The translations under genes were made by a program, and so were the position numbers. Of a stretch of 49,894 nt of DNA, positions 34,229-43,300 are shown one piece after another. The number at the start of each line of letters is the position of its first letter. Positions within the stretch are counted from its first letter, which is position 1. The notes beneath the pieces were generated by a model that was not told the DNA's origin, did not search any database, and worked only from the letters and a program-made list of their open reading frames with translations. The DNA lies in the NCBI GenBank assembly GCA_964496575.1, contig CAZCAC010000061.1, forward strand, positions 1 to 49,894, in the 5' to 3' direction. The stretch comes from CAZCAC01 sp964496575. GTDB taxonomy: Bacteria > Planctomycetota > UBA1135 > GCA-002686595.

Positions 34229-36058
34229 ATGGCAGCATCCAGACCCTTGGCATCTCCCCTCTTCGGCGCCGTCGACGAGACCACCTGGCGCGCGCGAGTC
34301 GAAGCCGATCTCGGCGATCGCTCCTTCGACGACGCGCTCGTCACTCGCACCCCGGAAGGGCTCCGCGTCGAGCCCCTCTACGGAGACCGCTGGGCGACCC
34401 CGGCCACGCTGCCCTCGCCGTCGAGGCCGGGATGGGCGATCCACGCCGAGTACGACGCCGCCGAGCTCGAGCGGACACTGGAGGAGATCGCCGTCGATCA
34501 GCGACGGGGCGTGCGCGGTGTGCGCCTCGCCCACGCGAACGGCGAGCGGGTCGAAACGCTGCTCGAGGCCGTCGACCTCGCTGACACGGCGATCCACCTC
34601 GGCGCGACGCGCACGGCGAACGAGAGTCTGGAGGCGCTGCTGCGCGTCGCGGCCTCGAGGTGTGTCGCGCCGGAGACGCTGCGCGGCGGGATCGGCGCGG
34701 ATCCGATCGGCGTGCTGGCGCGGATGGGCGGGTCGGTCGCGCCCGCCGCGGACAAGCGGGACGCGCTCGCCGAGCTGGTGCGCCGCGCGCACGAGAGCGC
34801 GCCGCGGCTGACCGTCTTCACGGTCCGCACGACCCCCTACCAGCGCGCCGGCGCGGGGATCGCCCAGCAGATCGCCTTCGCGCTCGCCACCGGCACCGAG
34901 TACCTCCGCTGGCTCGGGCGACGCGACGTCGAGGTCGAGGTCGCCGCTTCCTCGATCGAGTTCGAGTTCAGCCTCGGCACCGATTTCTTCCTGGAGATCG
35001 CCAAGCTGCGCGCGGCGCGGCTCGCCTGGGCGCGCCTCGTCGCGGCGGCGGGCGGCAGCCGCAGCGCGCAGTGTGCCCCGATCCACGCGCGCACCTCGGA
35101 GCGCTGCTGGAGCCGGCGCGATCCCTGGGTCAACCTGCTCCGCGGCACCACGGGAACGCTGGCCGCCGCGCTGGGCGGCGCCGATTCGATCGTCACCGCG
35201 CCCTTCGACCGCGCGATCGGTCGCTCCGACGAGCTCGCCCGGCGCCTCGCGACCAATACCCAGGCGATCCTCGACGAGGAGTCGCACGCATCGGCGGTGC
35301 GCGACCCGGCCGCGGGCAGCGGCTACCTGGAGACGGTCACTCGCGAGTTCGCGCGCAGCGCGTGGCGGGCATTCCGCGACCTCGAGCGGGAAGGCGGCAT
35401 CAGCACCGCGCTGATCTCGGGCTCGCTGCAGGGAGCGATTCACGTGATCGAGGAGCGGGAACGGCACGAGGTCGCCACGCGGAAGCACGGGCTGGTCGGC
35501 GTGAGCGAGTTCCCCGACCTCGACGAGGAGCGGTTGGAGCGGCCGTCCGCCGGCGCGGAGCACGAGCGCGGCGAAGGCGCCGTGCCGTCGAACCGCCTCG
35601 CCGAACCCTTCGAACGGCTCCGCGACCGGAGCGACCGACACCTCGCGAAGCACGGCGCGCGGCCGAGGGTCTTCCTCGCCAACCTCGGCGAGATCCCCGA
35701 ACACCGCGCGCGCGCGACCTTCGCCGCCAACCTCTTGGCCGCGGGCGGGCTCGAGGCGATCGGAAATGACGGTTTCGCCGACGAAGGCGAGGCCGCCGAG
35801 GCGTTCGCCGCCTCGGGGGCGAAGCTGTGCGCGATCTGCTCGACGAACCGTCGCTACGCCGAGTCGGTGCCGAAGCTCGCGCCACTCCTCGTCGAGCGCG
35901 GCGGGACGGTGATCGTCGCCGGCCCACCCGGCGCTGCGGAGGAGGCCTGGCGCAACGCCGGGGTCGCGTTCTTCATCCACCTCGGCTCCGAGGTGCTGTC
36001 GACCCTCGAAGCGCTCCTCGCGGTAGTGCTCGATGAAGAAGCGGAGGTGGAGAGATGA
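34229..36058 (+). CDS. mutA: Methylmalonyl-CoA mutase small (beta) subunit
   Basis: 609 residues from the ATG at 34229. It is homologous to the mutase large subunit but catalytically degenerate. It keeps the barrel signature (GIAQQIAFALATGTEYLRWL, FEFSLGTDFFLEIAKLRAAR, DPWVNLLRGTTGTLAAALGG) and has a C-terminal flavodoxin-like region (RVFLANLGEIPEHRARATFA) lacking the cobalamin-binding DxHxxG motif, as expected for MutA. It pairs with MutB as a heterodimer that interconverts methylmalonyl-CoA and succinyl-CoA. It overlaps mutB by 4 bases (ATGA), indicating coupled translation. A heterodimeric enzyme is typical of many bacteria. Confidence 0.93.
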   Translation: MAASRPLASPLFGAVDETTWRARVEADLGDRSFDDALVTRTPEGLRVEPLYGDRWATPATLPSPSRPGWAIHAEYDAAELERTLEEIAVDQRRGVRGVRLAHANGERVETLLEAVDLADTAIHLGATRTANESLEALLRVAASRCVAPETLRGGIGADPIGVLARMGGSVAPAADKRDALAELVRRAHESAPRLTVFTVRTTPYQRAGAGIAQQIAFALATGTEYLRWLGRRDVEVEVAASSIEFEFSLGTDFFLEIAKLRAARLAWARLVAAAGGSRSAQCAPIHARTSERCWSRRDPWVNLLRGTTGTLAAALGGADSIVTAPFDRAIGRSDELARRLATNTQAILDEESHASAVRDPAAGSGYLETVTREFARSAWRAFRDLEREGGISTALISGSLQGAIHVIEERERHEVATRKHGLVGVSEFPDLDEERLERPSAGAEHERGEGAVPSNRLAEPFERLRDRSDRHLAKHGARPRVFLANLGEIPEHRARATFAANLLAAGGLEAIGNDGFADEGEAAEAFAASGAKLCAICSTNRRYAESVPKLAPLLVERGGTVIVAGPPGAAEEAWRNAGVAFFIHLGSEVLSTLEALLAVVLDEEAEVER

Positions 36059-38220
36059 ACAGTCCTCTTCCCGACTTCACCGAGATCGAGTGGGACGACC
36101 TCCCCGCCCCCGCGCCACAGGGTCCGCACGGCGGCGAGAACTGGATCACCCCGGAAGGGATCGAGATCCGGCCCCGCTACTACCCCGACGATGCTGTTCC
36201 CGTCGGGCACCTCGGCAGCCAGCCCGGCTTCCCGCCATTCCTGCGCGGCCCGTACCCGACGATGTACGTCCAGCGGCCGTGGACGATCCGGCAGTACGCG
36301 GGGTTCTCGACCGCCGAGGAGAGCAATGCGTTCTACCGCCGCAACCTCGCGGCGGGACAGAAAGGGCTGTCGATCGCCTTCGACCTGGCGACGCACCGCG
36401 GGTACGACTCCGACAACCCGCGGGTGGTCGGCGATGTCGGCATGGCGGGCGTGGCGATCGACTCGATCCTCGACATGCGCATCCTCTTCGACCGCATCCC
36501 GCTGGAGAAGATGAGCGTCTCGATGACGATGAATGGCGCCGTGCTGCCGGTGATGGCACTCTTCATCCTCGCCGGCGAGGAGCAGGGCGTCGCGACGGAG
36601 AAGCTGTCGGGGACCATCCAGAACGACATCCTCAAGGAGTTCATGGTCCGCAACACCTACATCTACCCGCCGGCACCCTCGATGCGGATCATCGGCGACA
36701 TCTTCGCGTACACCTCGCGAAAGATGCCGCGCTTCAACTCGATCTCGATCTCCGGCTACCACATGCAGGAGGCGGGTGCCACGGCGGACATCGAGCTCGC
36801 CTACACGCTGGCGGACGGCCGCGAGTACCTCCGCACGGGAGTCGCGGCGGGGCTCGAGATCGACGCGTTCGCGCCGCGGCTCTCCTTCTTCTGGGCAGTC
36901 GGCATGAACTACTTCATGGAGGTCGCCAAGTTGCGGGCGGCGCGCCTCCTGTGGGCGGAGATCGTCCGGGAGTTCGAGCCGAAGAGCGACAAGTCGATGT
37001 CGCTGCGCACGCACTGCCAGACTTCCGGCTGGAGCCTGACCGCGCAGGATCCCTACAACAACGTCATCCGCACCTGCGTCGAGGCGATGGCCGCGGCGCA
37101 GGGGCAGACTCAGTCGCTGCACACCAACAGCTTCGACGAGGCGCTGGCGCTGCCCTCCGACTTCAGCGCGCGGATCGCACGGAACACGCAGCTCTACATC
37201 CAGAAGGAGACCGGGGTCTGCCGGGTGATCGATCCGTGGGGTGGGAGCTACTTCGTCGAGCGGCTGACCTACGACCTGGCGCGGCGGGCCCAGGAGCACC
37301 TCGAGGAGGTGGAGCAGCTCGGCGGGATGGCCAAGGCGATCGAGACCGGCCTGCCGAAGATGCGCATCGAGGAGAGCGCGGCGCGCGCGCAGGCGCGGAT
37401 CGACGGCGGCACGCAGACGATCGTCGGCCTCAACAAGTACGCGCTGGAGCACGAGGAGGCGATCACCACCCGCAAGGTCGACAATCGCGAGGTGCGCGAG
37501 GCGCAGATCGCCCGGCTGCGGGACCTGCGCGAGGGGCGTGACGAAGCGGCGCTCCGGGCGAGCCTGGACGACCTCTCGCGCTCGGCGGAGAGCGGCAAGG
37601 GCAACCTCCTCGAGCTCGCGGTACGGGCCGCGCGGGCGCGCGCCAGCGTTGGTGAGATCTCCGATGCCCTGGAACGCGTCGTCGGACGCCATCAGGCGGA
37701 GGTGCAGTCGATCTCGGGGGTGTATAGTGCCGAGATGGGCGAGAACGCCGAGGAGCTGAATCGGATCCAGGAGCGCTGTCGCGCCTTCGCGGAGATCGAA
37801 GGGCGGCGGCCGAGGATCCTGGTCGCCAAGATGGGGCAGGACGGCCACGACCGCGGCGCCAAGGTGATCGCGACGGCCTTTGCCGACATGGGTTTCGACG
37901 TCGACGTCGGCCCGCTCTTCCAGACGCCGGAGGAGACGGCGCGGCAGGCGGTCGAGAACGACGTGCACGTCGTCGGCGCGTCGACGCTGGCGGCGGGGCA
38001 CCTGACCTTGATCCCGGCGCTGCGCGACGCCTTGCGCGCGCTCGGTCGCGAGGACATCGTCATCGTCGCGGGCGGCGTGATCCCGCCGCAGGACCACGAC
38101 GAGGTACGCGCTGCCGGAGCGGACTGCATCTTCGGCCCCGGCACTCGGATCCACGTCGCGGCGGAGGAGCTGCTGGACGAGCTGGACGCGCGGCTGGGCC
38201 ACGGAGCGAGCGGCGAATGA
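36055..38220 (+). CDS. mutB: Methylmalonyl-CoA mutase large (alpha) subunit
   Basis: 721 residues, the usual length. Catalytic barrel segments include YPTMYVQRPWTIRQYAGFST, GLSIAFDLATHRGYDSDNPR and SMSLRTHCQTSGWSLTAQDP. The Tyr in TMYVQRPW and the Arg in PSMRII are the pair that marks methylmalonyl- over isobutyryl-CoA mutases. The C-terminal cobalamin domain has KMGQDGHDRGAK (His is the lower ligand) and GFDVDVGPLFQTPEE. The enzyme is adenosylcobalamin-dependent and converts (R)-methylmalonyl-CoA to succinyl-CoA, feeding propionate or odd-chain fatty acid carbon into the TCA cycle. It overlaps mutA and meaB by 4 bases on each side. Confidence 0.98.
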   Translation: MNSPLPDFTEIEWDDLPAPAPQGPHGGENWITPEGIEIRPRYYPDDAVPVGHLGSQPGFPPFLRGPYPTMYVQRPWTIRQYAGFSTAEESNAFYRRNLAAGQKGLSIAFDLATHRGYDSDNPRVVGDVGMAGVAIDSILDMRILFDRIPLEKMSVSMTMNGAVLPVMALFILAGEEQGVATEKLSGTIQNDILKEFMVRNTYIYPPAPSMRIIGDIFAYTSRKMPRFNSISISGYHMQEAGATADIELAYTLADGREYLRTGVAAGLEIDAFAPRLSFFWAVGMNYFMEVAKLRAARLLWAEIVREFEPKSDKSMSLRTHCQTSGWSLTAQDPYNNVIRTCVEAMAAAQGQTQSLHTNSFDEALALPSDFSARIARNTQLYIQKETGVCRVIDPWGGSYFVERLTYDLARRAQEHLEEVEQLGGMAKAIETGLPKMRIEESAARAQARIDGGTQTIVGLNKYALEHEEAITTRKVDNREVREAQIARLRDLREGRDEAALRASLDDLSRSAESGKGNLLELAVRAARARASVGEISDALERVVGRHQAEVQSISGVYSAEMGENAEELNRIQERCRAFAEIEGRRPRILVAKMGQDGHDRGAKVIATAFADMGFDVDVGPLFQTPEETARQAVENDVHVVGASTLAAGHLTLIPALRDALRALGREDIVIVAGGVIPPQDHDEVRAAGADCIFGPGTRIHVAAEELLDELDARLGHGASGE

Positions 38221-39212
38221 GCGGGGCGGCGCGGCGCAGGTTCGGGCTGGAGGAGCTGGTCGCGGGCGTTCGCGCCGGCGACCGGACGATCCTCGGTAGG
38301 GCGATCACGCTGGTGGAGAGCGACGCGCGCGCCGACCGCGAGCTGGCGGAGCAGCTGCTCGAGTCGCTGCTGCCGCACGGTCTCGACACCCACCGCGTGG
38401 GAATCACCGGTGTGCCGGGCGTGGGCAAGAGCACGTTCATCGACGCGCTGGGCACCAGGCTGACCGGTGAGGGGCATCGGGTCGCGGTGCTCGCGGTCGA
38501 CCCGACGAGCTCCTTGACCGGCGGCTCGATCCTCGGCGACAAGACACGGATGACGCGGCTCGCTCGCGACGAATGCGCCTTCATCCGCCCTTCCCCTTCC
38601 TCGGGCACACTGGGCGGCGTCGCGCGGCAGACGCGCGAGTCGATGCTGCTCTGCGAGGCCGCCGGTTTCGACGTGATCCTGATCGAGACGGTGGGCGTCG
38701 GTCAGTCGGAGACGGTGGTCGACGAGATGGTCGATTTCTTCCTGGTGCTGATGCTCGCCGGCGCGGGCGACGAGCTGCAGGGGATCAAGCGCGGCATCCT
38801 GGAGATCGCCGACCTGGTGGCGATCAACAAGAGCGACGGCGAGAATCAGGCTGCGGCGGGGCGCGCTCGCGCCGAGTACGCCGGGGCGCTGCGGCTGATG
38901 CGCCCGCGGAGCGAGGCGTGGGAGCCGCGGGTCCTCTGCGTCAGCGCGCTGGAGGAGCTCGGCCTGGACGAGCTGTGGTCCGCTATCGAGGTACACCGCG
39001 GCCTGCTGGAGGCGAGCGGCGAACGCGCGGCGCGCCGGAGCGAGCAGCACCGCCGCTGGATGTGGCAGCTGGTCGAGGAGGACGTGCTGCGGGCGGTGCG
39101 GTCGACGCGGAAGGTGAAGGTCCTCGCCGACGAACTGGAGGTCGAGGTGCTCGCCGGCCGGGTGCCGCCGGGAGTCGCAGCACGGCGAATCGTCGAGGCA
39201 CTGGGCTTGTAG
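38217..39212 (+). CDS. meaB: MeaB-type GTPase, mutase chaperone
   Basis: 331 residues, a G3E-family P-loop GTPase. The P-loop is GVPGVGKST, followed by VAVLAVDPTSSLTGGSILGD, LIETVGVGQSE (switch/Walker B region) and AINKSDG (NKxD). MeaB gates cobalamin loading and protects methylmalonyl-CoA mutase from inactivation. It overlaps mutB by ATGA, completing the mutA-mutB-meaB operon. Its TAG stop lies at the edge of a perfect hairpin. The C-terminus (VPPGVAARRIVEALGL) is a normal family end. Confidence 0.97.
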   Translation: MSGAARRRFGLEELVAGVRAGDRTILGRAITLVESDARADRELAEQLLESLLPHGLDTHRVGITGVPGVGKSTFIDALGTRLTGEGHRVAVLAVDPTSSLTGGSILGDKTRMTRLARDECAFIRPSPSSGTLGGVARQTRESMLLCEAAGFDVILIETVGVGQSETVVDEMVDFFLVLMLAGAGDELQGIKRGILEIADLVAINKSDGENQAAAGRARAEYAGALRLMRPRSEAWEPRVLCVSALEELGLDELWSAIEVHRGLLEASGERAARRSEQHRRWMWQLVEEDVLRAVRSTRKVKVLADELEVEVLAGRVPPGVAARRIVEALGL

Positions 39213-39239
39213 CAGTACGGAGTCGCACTCCGTACTGCT
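39211..39239. terminator. Perfect hairpin shared by convergent genes
   Basis: Arms AGCAGTACGGAGT (39211-39223) and its exact complement (39227-39239) around loop CGC. It begins inside the meaB stop codon and ends at the stop of the facing synthase gene. A 13-bp perfect stem without a T tract on either side, so it may act as a bidirectional terminator or an mRNA end stabiliser. Confidence 0.7.
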
Positions 39240-40294
39240 CAGCGAATCGCGTCTCTCAGGGCGGCCTCGAGCTGTTCGAGGTCGGCTTCGGTGTGCTCGG
39301 CGGTGACGGCGAAGCGTAGGTAGTCTCCCGCGGGCCCGCCGGGGTACCGGATCAGCGGGACGTGGATCCCCGAGCCCCGGAGCGAGGCGTGAACGCGCTG
39401 GGTGTCGCCCTCCTTCTCGAACGCGAGGGCGCGCACCGGGAAGTGGACCGAACGCTCCCGAGGATCGACGCGGTCGACGATCCGATGCAGGGTGGCCGCA
39501 TGCTCGAAGCAGCGGGCCCGTCGCTCCGGCTCCTCTCGCACGATGGAGAGCGCCACTCGGGCGGCGGCGACGAGCGCGGGGGGCGGGGCCGTGGTGCAGG
39601 CGTAGGGCGAGGTCGCGCGCACCGCTTCGACCGTCGCGCGCGATCCGAGCACCGCCCCGCCCGCGGTCCCGAGACACTTCGACAGGGCGACGACCAGGGC
39701 CTGACCGTCGCTGGTGAGGTCCAGCTCCTCGGCCGCGCCAGCTCCGCGCTCGCCGAGCAGGCCGAAACCGTGAGCGTCGTCGACCGCCACCAGCGAGAAG
39801 TCCGCTCCGACCAGCTCTCCGACTCGCGCGCTGCGCGCCTCGGTCGGGAACGTCCCGTCGGTGAAGGCGACCGTGCAACCATCGCGCCGTGCCGCCTCGG
39901 CGTCCTCGCCGGCGACGCCGAGCGCTCCCGCCGCTCGAATCGCGTCGACGATGCAGGGGTGCGCCTGCGGGTCGACGAAGACCCGCGTCCCTGCGGCGAT
40001 CCGCGCCAGCGCCAGCCCCAGGTCGGCGAGCGCCGCGTCGGGCAAGAGGGCGCAGTCCTCGGCCCCGGTGAACTCCGCGAGCTCTTCCTCGAGGGCGACG
40101 TGCAAGGTCGTGGTCCCCGAGGTCGATCGCGCCGCGCCGGCGGAGAGCCCGAAGCGGGTCGCCGCGGCGCGCGCGGCCTCGAGCACCCGTGGGTGCGAGG
40201 CGAGGCCGAGGTACGAGCAACCCCCGAAGAACAGGTACTCCCGCCCCTCGATCACCACGCTCCGCGCGCTGCTTCCCTCGCTGATCGTCGCCAT
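39239..40294 (-). CDS. Alpha-oxoamine synthase-like PLP enzyme (KBL/AONS family)
   Basis: 351 residues from the ATG at 40294, with an AGGA site upstream. The family marks are present: SYLGLASHPRVLEAARAA, RSTSGTTTLHVALEEELAEF, the PLP-stacking His in DPQAHPCIVDAIRAAG, VAVDDAHGFGLLGERG (PLP Asp) and the Schiff-base Lys in ALSKCLGTAGGAVLG. The enzyme would condense an acyl-CoA with an amino acid, as in 2-amino-3-ketobutyrate ligase or 8-amino-7-oxononanoate synthase. It is about 40 residues shorter than these at the N-terminus, and the usual SCFDAN-type segment reads LPDAALADLG, so the substrate cannot be named. It converges with meaB. Confidence 0.85.
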   Translation of the reverse strand: MATISEGSSARSVVIEGREYLFFGGCSYLGLASHPRVLEAARAAATRFGLSAGAARSTSGTTTLHVALEEELAEFTGAEDCALLPDAALADLGLALARIAAGTRVFVDPQAHPCIVDAIRAAGALGVAGEDAEAARRDGCTVAFTDGTFPTEARSARVGELVGADFSLVAVDDAHGFGLLGERGAGAAEELDLTSDGQALVVALSKCLGTAGGAVLGSRATVEAVRATSPYACTTAPPPALVAAARVALSIVREEPERRARCFEHAATLHRIVDRVDPRERSVHFPVRALAFEKEGDTQRVHASLRGSGIHVPLIRYPGGPAGDYLRFAVTAEHTEADLEQLEAALRDAIR

Positions 40295-40348
40295 CGGTGA
40301 TTCCTGCCGCGAGAATAGAGCAATCCGCACCGCGCACCAAACGGCGGT

Positions 40349-43300
40349 TCAGTGCCGGATCTGCCGCAGGATCCGCGGGTCCTTGATCTCCTCGTCGCGC
40401 GCCAGGAGCAGCGTCTTGGCCAGCACCTCGGCGGTCTTGGGGTCGTCGTCGGCGAAGGGCAGGAAGAGGCGCCCGCGGTACTGGCTGTGCACCGCCACGA
40501 TCATGAGCACGCGGCCGGGCAGCACCTTGGTCGTGGCCGAGCCGAGGTGGACGCTGTACTCGGCGCGCGATCCCTCGATCTTCGCGTGGTGACCATCGAC
40601 ACGCACGTTCTTCAGGCCCAGCAGCCGGCAGGTCTCGTCGAGCAGCGTCGCTCGCATCTCCACCGTCGACGCGGACGCCTCGGGGTCGACGCCGCCGCTG
40701 TGCGCCACGCTGACCACCAGGTCGAGGTCACGCATCGCCTCGCTGAAGAGCAGGTCGGGGATCTCCTCCAGCACGAGCCACTTCGCCGGCTTCGCGCGCT
40801 TCACGAAGGCGACCCCCTCCAGCGTCAGGTCCTCGACATCCGCGGGGGTGTAGAAGGACTCCTGGAACCAGAGCTCGGCGATCAGGCCCTCGTCGTGGAA
40901 GACCTTGCGCACGCCCTCCTCGGGCGCGGAGATCCACTGACGCGCCTTCAATAGCGCCAGCGCCTGCCGCGGGTTGACCTGGTGGCCGGCGTAGCGGCGC
41001 GAGAGGTCGCAGCCGCCCAGCTCGGTCTCCGTCTTCGGGTAGACCTCGCGGAAGATCTGGCGAAAGGGTTGCACCCGCTCCACGTGGAAGCACTCCCGCT
41101 GCCACGCGCTCCAGTCGCCGCGCGCGAGCAGGTCGACGGGGTGCGCGAGGCGCAGGCGGTCGGTGCGACCGATCGGCTCGAGCTTCCCCCCGTGGTCGCG
41201 CAAGGCCTTGCCCCCCTCGGCGGGATAGCCGATCAGCTCGTCGGTGCCGACGAAGACCAGCCGCTCGATCATCGGCCGCAGCATCGGGTGTGCGCAGAAG
41301 CCGCGCAGCTCCGGCCCCGTGAAGGTGTCCGCGCGGCACATCGACTCCTCCAGCGAGAGGCGCATCCGCGCGCGCTGGCGGCGCAGCTCGGTCACCCTCG
41401 AGCGCAGCTCGGCGATGGGCTCGTGCTTGCGCAGCTTCGCCGGCACGTTCTTGAGCTTCTTCCCCTTCTTGACGACGGTCAGCTCGGGCCCGCCCTCCTC
41501 GTCGATCGCCAGCGAGACGCACGTCTCCTCGGCGCGGACCTCCACCGGCCCCCTGGCGAGGTCGGCGACCGCCTCCGCCTCCATCGCCCACTGCAGGCGG
41601 CGGGGGTCGCGGTAGCCGGCGGTGCGGGCCAGGTTCACCATGCCGATCTCCATCGCTCGCCCCTCGCTCGCTTGGCGCTGGCTGCCGAACTTGCGGCTCT
41701 CGCGCCGATAAGCCTGCATTCGCTCGTAGCGGCGCAGCGTCTCCTGCTCGCGTTCCTTCTTCCTCTTCGGCAACGGCACCAGGCCGAGCGCGCGCACCGG
41801 ATCCTGGTGGCGCTTCTCGTCGACCCGCACGAGCAGCTCCTCCACCGTGACGCGCCCGAGCATCGAGTCGGCGAAGAGCTGCGCCCGCTTGTGGCCACCG
41901 CTGTCCGAGGCGTAGCGCGCCGGCTTCTGCAGCTCGTCCCAGCCGTCGGCCCCGACGATCTTGACCACGCGGTTGAACCAGGCGACGTCGACCGCGCCTT
42001 CCTCGAGGTCCTCCGCCTCGAGCTCGGTGCGCTCGGCGATGCGCGAGGCCCACAGCTCGCGGAACGCCTTGTCGCGCCAGTACGCGTTCTGCTTGGTGTG
42101 CGCGTGGATCCACCACACGACCTCCTCCAGCCCCTTGCGGCCCAGCGCGTGTTCCACGTGGGCGGCCCACTGCGGCGCGAACATCGCGAACTCCAGGAGT
42201 CGCGCGGGCTTCAGGCCACTGTCCGCGTACAGTTCACCGAAGCGCTTCGGCGTGTCCTCCTCGCCGGGCGCGGTGACCGAGATCAACCGGCTGAAGGAGT
42301 AGGCTCGCGTCGGCTCGCCCCACTCGTGCTGGCGGACGATCTTGTCGCGGCCGAGCGCGGCGATCAGCCTGAAGAGCACCTCGGCACCGCCGGAGTGGCG
42401 CAGGTGGTCCGCGGGCAGGCTGGCGGCGTTGAGGCGCTCCCCCCTGGTCAGCTCGACCTCGACCAGGCGGTCGCGAACGCGGCGTGCCATCTCCAGGAGC
42501 GCCGGCCGACCCTCGAGCTCCTTGGGCTCGCGCAGTCCGGTCACCTGGCGAATCGGTCCGAAGCCGAACTTCGGTCCCCAGTTCCCCTGGCGGGGTCGAG
42601 GGTGCAGGAGCATCCAGGCGAAGTCGACCTCGGTGAGCTCGCCGGCGTCGAAGGCGGCGACGAAGTGCTCCACCTCGGGCCCGCCGGTGCAGTCCTTCAC
42701 CAGCCGTTCCAGCGCGAGCATGTCGAGCAGCGCCACCCGTACCCGCGAGGGTCCCGGCAGATCGTCGCCGCGCAGCACCTCGTACTGCCGGACGAGCCCG
42801 CGGCGCTGCGGTATCGGACGCGGTGCTGCCTGGTAGGTTTCGCCGCGTCGGTTCTTCTCGAGGGCCGAACGCTTCGGCTCCCTGGCGAGGCTGTCCTCGT
42901 ACACCTGGACCAGCAGCTCCCCTCCCCCGGTCGGATCGGCGAGGAGCAGTACCCACTTGACGAGGGTCTCGAAGGCCTGGAGCAGCTCCCACGCGTGCTT
43001 CTTGCCGAAGGGTCCCGGGAGCAGGGACTTGTAGCCGCGCCCCCGCGCCACCCAGGCCCAGGTCCGCACCAGCTCCAGGCCGTCCGCGTCGCGGCAGGCC
43101 GCGGGGCGCTTCTCCAGCCAGGCGAGCCAGGTGTCGAGGAGCGGCAGGCGTTCCTGCGCGTCCGCCGTGGCATCGACGCCGCGCTTGGGCGAAGGGAAGC
43201 TCCATCCCGCGGAGGCGAGCAGGACCCGTTGTCTGGCGCCGTGCTCGCCCTGACACTCGATCTCCTCCTCGCCGTGCTCGAGGAACAGCTCGGCGAGGCT

